Shown: piece by piece, positions 1 to 6,736 of the stretch
Layout of the letters: every line of letters starts with the position of its first letter
Position numbering within the stretch: position 1 is the first letter of the stretch
Origin: Chitinophagaceae bacterium
GTDB lineage: Bacteria > Bacteroidota > Bacteroidia > Chitinophagales > Chitinophagaceae
Direction of reading: 5' to 3'
Assembly (NCBI GenBank): GCA_016787105.1
Contig: JAEUVI010000023.1
Coordinates: 1-9,629, forward strand
Length of the DNA: 9,629 bases
Program-made: the position numbers and the translations under genes
Notes under the pieces: generated by a model
Seen by the model: only the letters and a program-made list of their open reading frames with translations
Database searches by the model: none
What the model was told of the DNA's origin: nothing

Positions 1-113
1 CCGATTAGCATGGCAACTGCCATACCGATTGCCAATCCGGATATATTAATGAGGGAAGATTTTTTGTTTTTTAATAAACTTCTCCACGCGATTTTGAAAT
101 AATTTTTTATCAT
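1..113 (-). CDS. Second FtsX/MacB-type ABC transporter permease (N-terminal 37 codons, cut by window edge)
   Basis: The reverse strand opens at an ATG (111-113) and reads MIKNYFKIAWRSLLKNKKSS followed by a hydrophobic stretch (INISGLAIGMAVAMLIG) up to the edge without a stop. This is the hallmark start of MacB-type permeases: a short amphipathic, basic cytoplasmic segment and then TM1 with an 'INxxGLxxG' motif. It closely parallels the start of the complete permease just upstream (MVRNYLKIAIRNLLRHRFIS, then INLFGLTAG), so the two are probably tandem paralogues in one operon, separated by 98 bases. Expected role: inner-membrane, mechanotransmitting subunit working with a LolD/MacB-type ATPase. 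The family assignment is firm for so short a piece. The substrate is unknown and the rest of the gene is outside the window. Confidence 0.85.
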   Translation of the reverse strand, partial: MIKNYFKIAWRSLLKNKKSSLINISGLAIGMAVAMLI

Positions 114-134
114 GGCATTGTAATTAAAAATTAT

Positions 135-192
135 AAATTAAAAAGTCAAAACCAGGACCCAAACTCGCGGACTCTTTTTTACTTTTTAATTT
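135..192. repeat. AT-rich inverted repeat between the two permease genes
   Basis: Two 17-base arms (135-151 and 176-192) are reverse complements of each other with a single mismatch (base 147 against 180), around a 24-base loop that is clearly more GC-rich than the arms. The structure fills most of the 98-base spacer between the permease stop (212-214) and the next ATG (111-113). As RNA it would form a long A-U hairpin. It lacks the GC stem followed by a U-run of a classical terminator, so an mRNA-stabilising or processing hairpin, or a miniature repeat, is as likely as termination. Confidence 0.5.
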
Positions 193-211
193 TGATTTTT
201 TATTTCTGAGC

Positions 212-2638
212 TTATTCCGTCCTTAATGACTTCACAGGGTTTGCCATTGCCGCCTTTATCGCCTGGAAACTAACTGTTGTAAATGCAATAAATGCAGCGA
301 GTAAGCCAGCAACTATAAATACCCACCATTGAATATTTACCCGGTAAGCAAAATCTTTCAACCAGCTATGCATCGCATACCAGGCAACCGGAAATGCAAT
401 GACTGCTGCTATTGCAACCAGCTTTAGAAAATCTTTTGATAATAAACCGACGATACCGCTTACATCCGCGCCTAATACTTTTCGTACACCTATTTCTTTT
501 ACACGTTGGGAAATAGCGAAAGCAGATAACCCGAATAAGCCGAGGCATGCAATGATAATTGCTATACAGGCAAATGCGGAAAAAATAGAAGCCTGTCTTT
601 GTTCAGACTCGTACAGTTTTTTGTAATTATCATCTACAAACTGATAGTCAGCGGGAGTTTCAGGGAAAAATTTTTTCCAGGTGCGTTCAAATACAGCAAT
701 AGCCTGCGCAGTATTACCGCCTTTTATTTTTATGGAAATACTATTGTAATAAGGTTGAGATGGCGGCGTCATCACCATTACCATTGGTACAATAGCCTGG
801 TGCATGGATTCGAAATGAAAATCCTGCAGTACACCGATTATGCGGCCGTTTTGATTGCCATATTTAAAAACTTTGCCGATTGCATCCTGCGGGCTTTTCC
901 AATTCAACATTTTTACTGCAGTTTCATTGAGTACAAATGATGCCGTATCAGAGCCAAAGTCTCTTGAAAAATATCTTCCTGCTTTTAATGGAATACCATA
1001 GGTGGATGCGAAATCCTGATCAGTGCTTACATATTTAATATCCGTTTTTACCGGTACCAGGGAATCGCCATCCATCGTTGATGCCCCCTGGTTATCTAAC
1101 AGCCTTCCGGAAGGAATACGTGAAGAACGGCTCATGTCTTTGAAAGATGAATTTTGTAAAAGCTCCGTACGGAATGCGTCGTAATTCTTTGGCACTTCGC
1201 CGCTATAGGCTGTTGATATCACCTGATCTTTATCAAGACCAAGTGATTTTGATTGCATAAAATGCAATTGCTGAAATACAATAAACGTAGTGATGATAAG
1301 AATGATACTGATAGAAAACTGTGTTACAACCAGTACTTTCCTGAATGAAATGCTGCCGCCGCCTACTTTAAATAATCCTTTCAGTGTTTTTATCGGTTGA
1401 AATGCAGACATAAACAATGCAGGATATAAACCAGACATAGTACCGATAACAAATGGAGTAATAGCTAATGGTATGATGATTTGCGGACTTAATAATGTTT
1501 GGATTAATAATTCCTGCCCGGATATTTTATTTAACCAGGGCAATGCCAGCCATGTAAAAAAGAGTGCAGCAAGAGTAGCTGCAAAGCAAACCAGTATTGA
1601 CTCGCTTAAAAACTGGAGCACCAATTCTTTTTTTCGGGCGCCTATTACTTTGCGTATGCCGATTTCCCGTGCACGTAAAGCGGAACGTGCCGTAGAAAGG
1701 TTCATGTAATTGATACATGCAATTAGTAAAATAAATAAAGCGATTGCTGAGAAAATATATACTCGTTTTATATCTCCATTCGCTTCTGCTTCATAGTCGG
1801 TATGTGAACGTAGATGAATATCTGTTAATTTCTGTAATTCGATTTTTGTAAACTTCGACGGCTTGCCGGAATCGTATTGCCCTGCCATTCGTTTATCCAG
1901 GAACGCTGGAAACCGCTTTTCAAGATTTTCCGGGTTGAAGTGAGGAGGTAATAATATATACGTAAAGAATGAATTGTTGCCCCAGTTCGTACGCAGTTGT
2001 TCTTCGCCATATACTGTGGAGTCTTTCAGTGTATTAAAAGACATCAGCATGCCGGGGTGCATATGTGCATTGGAAGGAAATGCTTTATAGATGCCTGTTA
2101 CTTTACAATCAAACTGGCTGTTGAAGCGAATTACTTTGTTTATTGGGTCTTCATCGCCAAAATATTTCTTTGCCGTTTCTTCTGTGAGCATAATCGAAAA
2201 AGGATCCGTCAAAGCAGTTTTCGGATTTCCTTTCAGCACGTTTATTGAAAAAACATCAAAGAGGTTTTCATCCGCGAAAAACATACCGTCTTCATTAATG
2301 ATTTTTTCTTTGTATCGTGCAGGTATAGGCCCGTTATCCAGCAGGCGCGTCATTTTTTTTATTTCCGGAAAATCTGTCGGAAAATAATATCCAAAAGGGG
2401 GCGAGACAGTAGAAAGTTTTAATGAAACAACTCCATTCTGGTTGTTGAAGGTGCGGGTAACACGATAGATATTATCTGCGTTGGCATTGTACTTATCATA
2501 ACTGAGTTCATTCAGTATGTACGTAGTAATAAGTAAACAGCAAGTGAGCCCAGCCGTCAAACCAAACAGGTTAATAAAGGAAATGAACCTGTGCCTGAGC
2601 AGGTTCCGTATGGCTATTTTCAGGTAATTTCTGACCAT
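212..2638 (-). CDS. Duplicated FtsX/MacB-type ABC transporter permease, 808 aa
   Basis: Inner-membrane permease of a type VII (MacB/LolC/BceB-like) ABC system, which transmits ATPase-driven motion to the periplasm. The architecture is duplicated. TM1 is at about residues 20-43 and a periplasmic MacB-PCD-like domain at about 45-290. A first FtsX core has three TMs (about 295-316, 345-367, 387-410). TM5 is at about 434-457, a second periplasmic domain at about 460-680, and a second FtsX core at about 684-793. The coupling motif after the first TM of each core is visible twice: REIGIRKVIGARKKELV (324-340) and KEIGVRKVLGADVSGIV (714-730). About 800 residues and eight TMs is the usual size for the Bacteroidota version, so it appears full length. 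It starts at ATG 2636-2638 and ends in TAA. It lies 210 bases after the ATPase gene and 98 before a paralogous permease. Substrate unknown; drug, peptide or lipoprotein export or release are family possibilities. Confidence 0.93.
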   Translation of the reverse strand: MVRNYLKIAIRNLLRHRFISFINLFGLTAGLTCCLLITTYILNELSYDKYNANADNIYRVTRTFNNQNGVVSLKLSTVSPPFGYYFPTDFPEIKKMTRLLDNGPIPARYKEKIINEDGMFFADENLFDVFSINVLKGNPKTALTDPFSIMLTEETAKKYFGDEDPINKVIRFNSQFDCKVTGIYKAFPSNAHMHPGMLMSFNTLKDSTVYGEEQLRTNWGNNSFFTYILLPPHFNPENLEKRFPAFLDKRMAGQYDSGKPSKFTKIELQKLTDIHLRSHTDYEAEANGDIKRVYIFSAIALFILLIACINYMNLSTARSALRAREIGIRKVIGARKKELVLQFLSESILVCFAATLAALFFTWLALPWLNKISGQELLIQTLLSPQIIIPLAITPFVIGTMSGLYPALFMSAFQPIKTLKGLFKVGGGSISFRKVLVVTQFSISIILIITTFIVFQQLHFMQSKSLGLDKDQVISTAYSGEVPKNYDAFRTELLQNSSFKDMSRSSRIPSGRLLDNQGASTMDGDSLVPVKTDIKYVSTDQDFASTYGIPLKAGRYFSRDFGSDTASFVLNETAVKMLNWKSPQDAIGKVFKYGNQNGRIIGVLQDFHFESMHQAIVPMVMVMTPPSQPYYNSISIKIKGGNTAQAIAVFERTWKKFFPETPADYQFVDDNYKKLYESEQRQASIFSAFACIAIIIACLGLFGLSAFAISQRVKEIGVRKVLGADVSGIVGLLSKDFLKLVAIAAVIAFPVAWYAMHSWLKDFAYRVNIQWWVFIVAGLLAAFIAFTTVSFQAIKAAMANPVKSLRTE

Positions 2639-2644
2639 AACTGT

Positions 2645-2671
2645 ACCCCCAATCCCCTAAAGGGGAGTTTT
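2645..2671 (+). repeat. C/G-rich dispersed palindromic repeat, copy 1 (left member of pair 1)
   Basis: The core CCCCTAAAGGGG (2654-2665) is preceded by a further C-run (2646-2650) and followed by a short T-run (2668-2672). It lies only seven bases upstream of the permease ATG. Copy 2 (2826-2849) has the same layout in opposite orientation. Short C-run/TAAA/G-run palindromes of this kind recur in spacers of this phylum, as far as I recall. Function unknown. Confidence 0.75.
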
Positions 2672-2734
2672 TAATCTGTCTTACAATCGAAGAGAATTAT
2701 TTCTGCGAGAAAAGTGTGGGGTAAGGATTTAACG

Positions 2735-2765
2735 TATAAAAAGTCCTGTTTCAGGACTTTTTATA
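2735..2765. terminator. Perfect 14-bp hairpin, bidirectional terminator-like, between ATPase and permease
   Basis: The arm TATAAAAAGTCCTG (2735-2748) is followed by a 3-base loop and its perfect reverse complement (2752-2765). On either strand the transcript would form a GTCCTG/CAGGAC stem followed by UUUUU, the layout of an intrinsic terminator. On the minus strand it lies 83 bases after the ATPase stop codon and 96 bases before the permease start codon, inside what otherwise looks like one operon. It may therefore end most ATPase transcripts, attenuate expression of the permeases, or act as an mRNA 3'-end stabiliser. I see no convincing promoter between it and the permease ATG. Confidence 0.65.
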
Positions 2766-2825
2766 ATAGCTCTCTCACTTGTAATAAAGAACTTTTTAAA
2801 TCAGGATAATGAAAGCCCTTTCTAA

Positions 2826-2849
2826 GTTCCCCTTTAGGGGACAGGGGTT
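2826..2849 (-). repeat. C/G-rich dispersed palindromic repeat, copy 2 (right member of pair 1)
   Basis: This copy has the core CCCCTTTAGGGG (2829-2840), then ACA and a further G-run (2844-2847). Read on the minus strand it has the order C-run, short spacer, CCCCTAAAGGGGAA, matching copy 1, so the two copies face each other across 2672-2825. Its outer edge touches the TGA stop (2849-2851) of the ATPase gene. The pair could form a long-range stem enclosing the terminator hairpin. Confidence 0.75.
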
Positions 2850-3526
2850 CATACCATAATATTTTCCATAATAGCTTGTCCGTCGAGCATGCGGATAATG
2901 CGATGACTGTATCTTGAGTCGTGCTCACTGTGCGTTACCATTATTACAGTTGTTCCCTGCTCGTTCAAATCTGTAAGCATCTGCATTACTTCATTACCAT
3001 TGCTGCTATCGAGGTTTCCTGTAGGCTCATCCGCGAGTATCAGCTTAGGATTGTTCACTACAGCTCTTGCTACTGCTACACGCTGCTGCTGACCACCTGA
3101 TAATTGCTGAGGGTAGTGATTGCGGCGATGCATGATTTGTACTTTGTCCAATACTTCTTCTACTCTTTTTTTACGATCTGCAGATTTTACGCCTGTATAT
3201 ATTAAAGGAAGCTCTACGTTTTCAAAAACAGTCAGTTCATCAATTAGATTAAAGCTCTGGAATACGAAACCGATATTGCGTTTACGCAAATCAGCTCTCT
3301 TGCGTTCATTAAATTTTGCTACTTCAATACCATTGAAAATAAAACTGCCCGCATCAGGATCGTCCAGGAGGCCCAGTATATTCAACAATGTAGATTTACC
3401 GCAGCCGGAGGGGCCCATAATGGCTACAAATTCACCTTCTTTTACTTCGATGGAAAGTTTATTCAGGGCGACTGTTTCTACTTCTTCTGTTCTGTAAATT
3501 TTTTCGAGATCGGTAATCTTTATCAT
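2849..3526 (-). CDS. ABC transporter ATP-binding protein, MacB/LolD family, 225 aa
   Basis: Cytoplasmic ATPase that powers the FtsX-type permeases. All nucleotide-binding motifs are intact: Walker A GPSGCGKST (38-46), Q-loop Q90, signature LSGGQQQRVAVARA (142-155), Walker B LILADEP (162-168), D-loop NLDS (171-174) and H-loop H199. The length of about 225 residues and the pattern 'LNILGLLDDPDAG' (48-60) are typical of the LolD/MacB/FtsE group rather than importers. Unlike E. coli MacB, the ATPase is a separate protein and not fused to the permease. It starts at ATG 3524-3526, 40 bases after the small exported-protein gene, suggesting co-transcription with the adaptor gene. It ends in TGA inside the edge of a C/G-rich repeat. 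The role is well supported; the substrate is not known. Confidence 0.95.
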   Translation of the reverse strand: MIKITDLEKIYRTEEVETVALNKLSIEVKEGEFVAIMGPSGCGKSTLLNILGLLDDPDAGSFIFNGIEVAKFNERKRADLRKRNIGFVFQSFNLIDELTVFENVELPLIYTGVKSADRKKRVEEVLDKVQIMHRRNHYPQQLSGGQQQRVAVARAVVNNPKLILADEPTGNLDSSNGNEVMQMLTDLNEQGTTVIMVTHSEHDSRYSHRIIRMLDGQAIMENIMV

Positions 3527-3566
3527 TGTTTTTAATTTGAAGTGAAAATATACGGTTGGCTATATT

Positions 3567-3761
3567 TTAAAGTTCGAATAATAAAAGATTTAATGGTTGC
3601 AATGTAAGGTTACCTGCATCAGCAGCGCTTTCTTTCAAAACAGTTTCTTCGCAACATGCTTTTGTTGTTGCTTGTTTACAATCTTTGCTGGTTTGATTCG
3701 CAGAAGAAAGAATGCTGAGGCAGCATATCAGCAGCAGTATATAAAAATGTTTCGGTTTCAT
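3567..3761 (-). CDS. Small exported Cys-containing protein of unknown function, 64 aa
   Basis: I do not recognise this family. The start (ATG 3759-3761) gives a clear signal peptide: the basic MKPKH, then a hydrophobic core (FYILLLICCLSILSS, residues 6-20), with likely signal peptidase I cleavage after Ala21. The mature part would be only about 43 residues with three cysteines (C28, C36, C37; C13 and C14 are in the signal core), a charged middle, and a leucine-rich hydrophobic tail (NLTLQPLNLLLFEL, 51-64). A lipobox is not convincing, because the residues before C13 and C14 are Ile and Cys rather than Gly/Ala/Ser. The gene sits tightly between adaptor and ATPase genes (38 and 40 bases), in the same direction. 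Position and signal peptide support a real gene and suggest a periplasmic accessory role, possibly thiol or metal related, but that is speculation. Confidence 0.65.
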   Translation of the reverse strand: MKPKHFYILLLICCLSILSSANQTSKDCKQATTKACCEETVLKESAADAGNLTLQPLNLLLFEL

Positions 3762-3799
3762 AATTAAAAAATTTAAAAAGGGGTTAATGGTAAATTCAG

Positions 3800-5056
3800 T
3801 TACTTCTTCAATACAAGTTCCTGCATCGTTCCATAGTTTTCATAGCTGCTTGTAATTACTTTATCACCTTCCTTCAAACCGCCCAATACTTCGAAGTAAT
3901 CTGTATTCTGATTGCCCAATTGTAAGTTTTCTACTTTATAAGCCAATGTTCCGTTTTCATTTACTTTAAATATCCAGTTGCCACCTGTCTGCTGGAAAAA
4001 ACCTCCTCTCGGTACAAGCAGCGCTTGTCTTGCATCGCTTAATGAGAGCAGTATTTGCAATGTTTGTCCGCGACGGATACCTTTCGGTACTTTCCCTTTG
4101 AATACCATGTCCACCTGGAAACGTCCGCCAACAATCTGCGAGTACACTTTTTGAATCTCGAGGTTGTAAAGTGTATCAGCGAATGTAAATGTGCCGTTAA
4201 GGCCAGTATAGATTCTTGAAAGGTAATGCTCGTCTACATCTACTCTTACTTTAAAACCACCAAGCACATCTATTTGCCCAATACGTGTACCCGGCGCTTT
4301 GGTTTGTCCTACTTCTGCATCGAGCGAAGTTAATTGGCCGTCGACCGGGGCACGTACAATCAAATCTTCCACTTTCTTCTTCATTATTTCCAGCGCTTGC
4401 TGCGAACCTTCAAAAGATTGCCTGTCTTGCAGTGCCTGTTGTTTTACAAACACAGTATCCGCCTTAAGAATTTGGCGTGCGAGCTCTCTTTTTTGCAGGT
4501 AATAATTATAATCGTTTTCCGATTTTTTAAACTCCTGCAAACCGATAGCCTTATTCTCGTACAATTTTTTATTCAGCAGGTATACACGCTCAGCTTCTTT
4601 GAACAAGTTTTCCTGGTCAGCCATCTGAGTAAGTTTGCCTACGGTGTTTTGCTGGGCAGCGTTGCGGCTGATCTGCATTTGAGTAAGCGTGTTATATACC
4701 GTGTTCTGCGAATTCATCATCGTCATCAGCAGGTTGGTATTTGATAACCTGAGAATCGGTTGTCCTTTTTTCATAATGGTACCATCTTCCACATAACGTT
4801 CTTCCACCTGTCCGCCTTCCTGGGTTTCCAGCAAAATGGATGTAAGCGGAAGCACCACACCATTTACTGGAATATTTTCCTGGAATGTTCCTTTTTTAAC
4901 TTCACTGATCGTTATCCGCTCTGTATCTACATTCAGCCGGCTTTTACCGGAAGTAAAAAACCAGCTTGCTGCTACCAGTCCAACAATACCCACTATACCC
5001 GCTATTGTCAGAATCCTTTTTTTAGTCCAGGTCTTTTTTTCTATTATTCTATCCAC
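3800..5056 (-). CDS. Periplasmic adaptor (membrane fusion) protein, HlyD/MacA-like, 418 aa, GTG start
   Basis: Adaptor subunit linking an inner-membrane ABC permease to an outer-membrane channel or to the periplasm. Features in order: a cytoplasmic basic N-terminus (KKTWTKKR), a single TM anchor (about 14-34), the first half of a lipoyl-like domain (about 60-105, with VEDGTIMKKGQPIL), an alpha-helical coiled-coil hairpin (about 108-232), the second lipoyl half (LIVRAPVDGQLTSLDAEVGQ, 232-251), a beta-barrel (about 265-340), and a membrane-proximal domain to the end. The length is normal for the family. No ATG is available: the frame is closed by TAA at 5075-5077 and the next Met is residue 95. 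The GTG at 5054-5056, just before the anchor, is therefore the best start. It is the first gene of the minus-strand export operon and is divergent from the regulator gene. No outer-membrane TolC-type gene is in the window. Confidence 0.92.
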   Translation of the reverse strand: MDRIIEKKTWTKKRILTIAGIVGIVGLVAASWFFTSGKSRLNVDTERITISEVKKGTFQENIPVNGVVLPLTSILLETQEGGQVEERYVEDGTIMKKGQPILRLSNTNLLMTMMNSQNTVYNTLTQMQISRNAAQQNTVGKLTQMADQENLFKEAERVYLLNKKLYENKAIGLQEFKKSENDYNYYLQKRELARQILKADTVFVKQQALQDRQSFEGSQQALEIMKKKVEDLIVRAPVDGQLTSLDAEVGQTKAPGTRIGQIDVLGGFKVRVDVDEHYLSRIYTGLNGTFTFADTLYNLEIQKVYSQIVGGRFQVDMVFKGKVPKGIRRGQTLQILLSLSDARQALLVPRGGFFQQTGGNWIFKVNENGTLAYKVENLQLGNQNTDYFEVLGGLKEGDKVITSSYENYGTMQELVLKK

Positions 5057-5089
5057 TGTTTGTGCTTTTGAATTTTAACCATTTTATTA

Positions 5090-5123
5090 AACGACCCGTC
5101 CGTTGATAAGGTTACGGGTCGTT
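5090..5123. promoter_or_regulatory. Perfect 10-bp inverted repeat upstream of the adaptor gene (operator or leader hairpin)
   Basis: AACGACCCGT (5090-5099) and ACGGGTCGTT (5114-5123) are exact reverse complements around a 14-base spacer. The repeat is much more GC-rich than its surroundings and ends 33 bases before the GTG of the adaptor gene. Centre-to-centre arm spacing is 24 bp, a little over two helical turns, which suits a dimeric DNA-binding protein such as a Fis-type NtrC regulator. In RNA it would be a stable leader hairpin. There is no U-run directly after it on either strand, so a terminator is less likely. Confidence 0.5.
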
Positions 5124-5300
5124 CAAAATTTTCTTTTCACATGAGAAATCAGCTATACTATTATGAAGAATATGCCAGTTTCTGATTGCTATGGTTAACA
5201 GCTACTTGTGCAGGAAAAGAGTACGAAGTAGTTCGTTTCCGATACAACAACTGTCCGCTTTTGATACAATGTTTTTGGGCACATATTTTTAAAAATTTAA

Positions 5301-5329
5301 TTGCCATGACTTTGTATTTATGGTATAAT
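5301..5329 (+). promoter_or_regulatory. Putative promoter for the regulator-kinase genes
   Basis: TTGCCA (5301-5306) and TATAAT (5324-5329) are separated by exactly 17 bases, five of six and six of six matches to the general -35/-10 consensus. The sequence TATAATTG (5324-5331) also matches the Bacteroidota -7 pattern TAnnTTTG at all but one defined position. A start site near 5337 would give a leader of about 20 bases before ATG 5358. Confidence 0.5.
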
Positions 5330-5357
5330 TGCAGCAACATGTGCCATAAACATATGT

Positions 5358-6728
5358 ATGTCTGGAAGTATGCTTTTAAAAAATGCCTCAATACTGATAG
5401 TAGATGATGATACGGATGTGCTTACGGCCGTAAGATTGTTACTGAAGACCGAAGTGAAAGAAGTTGTAACAGAAAAGAACCCGGAAAACCTGCGCGGGCA
5501 TCTTCAAAAAAATAATTTCGACCTCATTTTGCTGGATATGAATTTCACCAGCAGTATCAATACCGGAAATGAAGGAATCTTTTGGCTGAATGAAATAAAA
5601 AAAGCAAAACCGGACGCTTCCGTTATTATGATTACTGCATATGGTCACATTGATCTGGCGGTACGTTGCTTGAAAGAAGGCGCTGCTGACTTTGTGGTAA
5701 AGCCCTGGCACAACGAAAAATTGCTGAGTACTATAAAAGATACGCTTAAGCGTAAAAGTAATAAGACAGCAACCGGGCCGTCTTTCGGTGCAGATTCAAT
5801 TATTGGTAAAGAACTACTTGGCGAATCGGAAGTGATGCAGGAGATTTTTTATAAAATAGAAAAGATAGCACCTACTGATGCCAATATATTAATACTTGGA
5901 GAAAATGGAACCGGTAAAGATATTATTGCAAAAGCGGTGCACCAGCAATCATTACGTTCTGCGAAACCATTTGTAAAAGTAGACGTAGGAGCGTTGACGG
6001 AGTCATTATTTGAAAGCGAATTATTCGGGCATAGGAAAGGTGCATTTACAGATGCGAGGGAAGATCGCATGGGCCGGTTTGAAATGGCCAATGGCGGCAC
6101 TTTGTTTTTAGATGAAATAGGAAACATTCCGCTGCACCTGCAGGCAAAGCTGCTGAGTGTACTGCAAAACAGGGTAGTAACCAGGCTTGGCAGTAATGAA
6201 CCGGTACCGGTAGATATCCGGTTGATATGTGCTACCAACGTGCCTTTGACCGAACTCGCCAACGAAAACCGTTTCCGGAAAGATTTGATTTACCGTATCA
6301 ATACCGTTGAGATAACGGTACCGCCGCTGCGAAAAAGAGCAAATGATATTATTTTACTTGCAAAGCATTTCAGCAAAATATACAGCAATAAGTACATGAA
6401 AGCTGGTTTGGAGTTTGATAGCCGGGCGTTAGAAAAATTGCAGAACTATCATTATCCGGGTAATGTACGGGAGTTGCAGTATACGGTAGAGCGTGCGGTG
6501 ATAATGGCAGACGAAGATGTGTTGCAGGCAAAAGATTTAATCTTTTCTCCGATAGAGTCGCAGCCAGTGCAGGAACTGGAACCCGCAGAAATGAAATTGA
6601 GCTCAATAGAAAAAAATACAATACTCAAAGTGATAGAAAAGCATAACGGGAATATTACCAAAGCGGCGAAGGAATTGGGACTGACAAGAACAGCTTTGTA
6701 CCGCCGGCTGAGTAAGTATGATATTTAA
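5358..6728 (+). CDS. NtrC-family sigma-54-dependent response regulator, 456 aa
   Basis: Cytoplasmic transcription activator with three domains. Receiver (about 10-130): acidic pocket D16-D18, phospho-acceptor D60, T93, K115. There is a short insertion after D60 (NFTSSINTGNEG), as I recall from this phylum. AAA+ domain (about 147-385): Walker A GENGTGKD (181-188), sigma-54 contact loop GAFTDA (228-233), Walker B GGTLFLDEI (246-254), sensor I CATN (291-294), arginine-finger region RFRKDLIYRIN (305-315), sensor II YPGNVRELQ (366-374). Fis-type helix-turn-helix (about 416-454). The loop differs from canonical GAFTGA at the fifth residue. The start is ATG 5358, with ATG 5370 as an alternative four codons later; neither has a clear ribosome site. 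It is followed by its likely partner kinase and is divergent from the export operon, its most obvious candidate target. Confidence 0.95.
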   Translation: MSGSMLLKNASILIVDDDTDVLTAVRLLLKTEVKEVVTEKNPENLRGHLQKNNFDLILLDMNFTSSINTGNEGIFWLNEIKKAKPDASVIMITAYGHIDLAVRCLKEGAADFVVKPWHNEKLLSTIKDTLKRKSNKTATGPSFGADSIIGKELLGESEVMQEIFYKIEKIAPTDANILILGENGTGKDIIAKAVHQQSLRSAKPFVKVDVGALTESLFESELFGHRKGAFTDAREDRMGRFEMANGGTLFLDEIGNIPLHLQAKLLSVLQNRVVTRLGSNEPVPVDIRLICATNVPLTELANENRFRKDLIYRINTVEITVPPLRKRANDIILLAKHFSKIYSNKYMKAGLEFDSRALEKLQNYHYPGNVRELQYTVERAVIMADEDVLQAKDLIFSPIESQPVQELEPAEMKLSSIEKNTILKVIEKHNGNITKAAKELGLTRTALYRRLSKYDI

Positions 6729-6736
6729 AACAGTCC

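Larger units (their letters stand above)
5057..5357. other. Divergent control region between export operon and two-component genes
   Basis: This is 301 bases without a convincing gene. It contains a perfect 10-bp inverted repeat (5090-5123), a smaller palindrome ACGAA-GTAG-TTCGT (5223-5236), and a near-consensus promoter facing the regulator (5301-5329). A weak Bacteroidota -7-like element for the adaptor gene (minus-strand AAATTTTG, 5124-5131) abuts the inverted repeat. Searching both strands by eye for GG-N10-GC sigma-54 cores found only a poor match at 5322-5335, overlapping the other promoter. Confidence 0.6.

Noticed and set aside
599..940. Plus-strand frame of 113 aa inside the permease gene
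   Set aside because: It lies entirely antisense to a well-supported permease, with protein composition typical of an antisense shadow.
3720..3726. Lipobox in the small exported protein
   Set aside because: C13 and C14 are preceded by Ile and Cys rather than a small residue, and a standard signal peptidase I site (SSA) follows, so lipoprotein status is not supported.
5166..5185. Minus-strand CTGGCATATTCTTCAT as a -24 element for the adaptor gene
   Set aside because: TGGCA is good but no GC occurs at the required distance (AT is found instead).
5321..5338. Possible sigma-54 promoter TGG-N10-GC
   Set aside because: The GG-N10-GC spacing is right, but most of the flanking consensus (CACG and TT before GC) is missing and it overlaps a much better -35/-10 promoter.
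5161..5407. Open frames on both strands in the divergent region (76 aa minus, 73 aa plus)
   Set aside because: They overlap each other, the promoter and the start of the regulator gene; compositions look random and no motif or signal peptide is recognisable.
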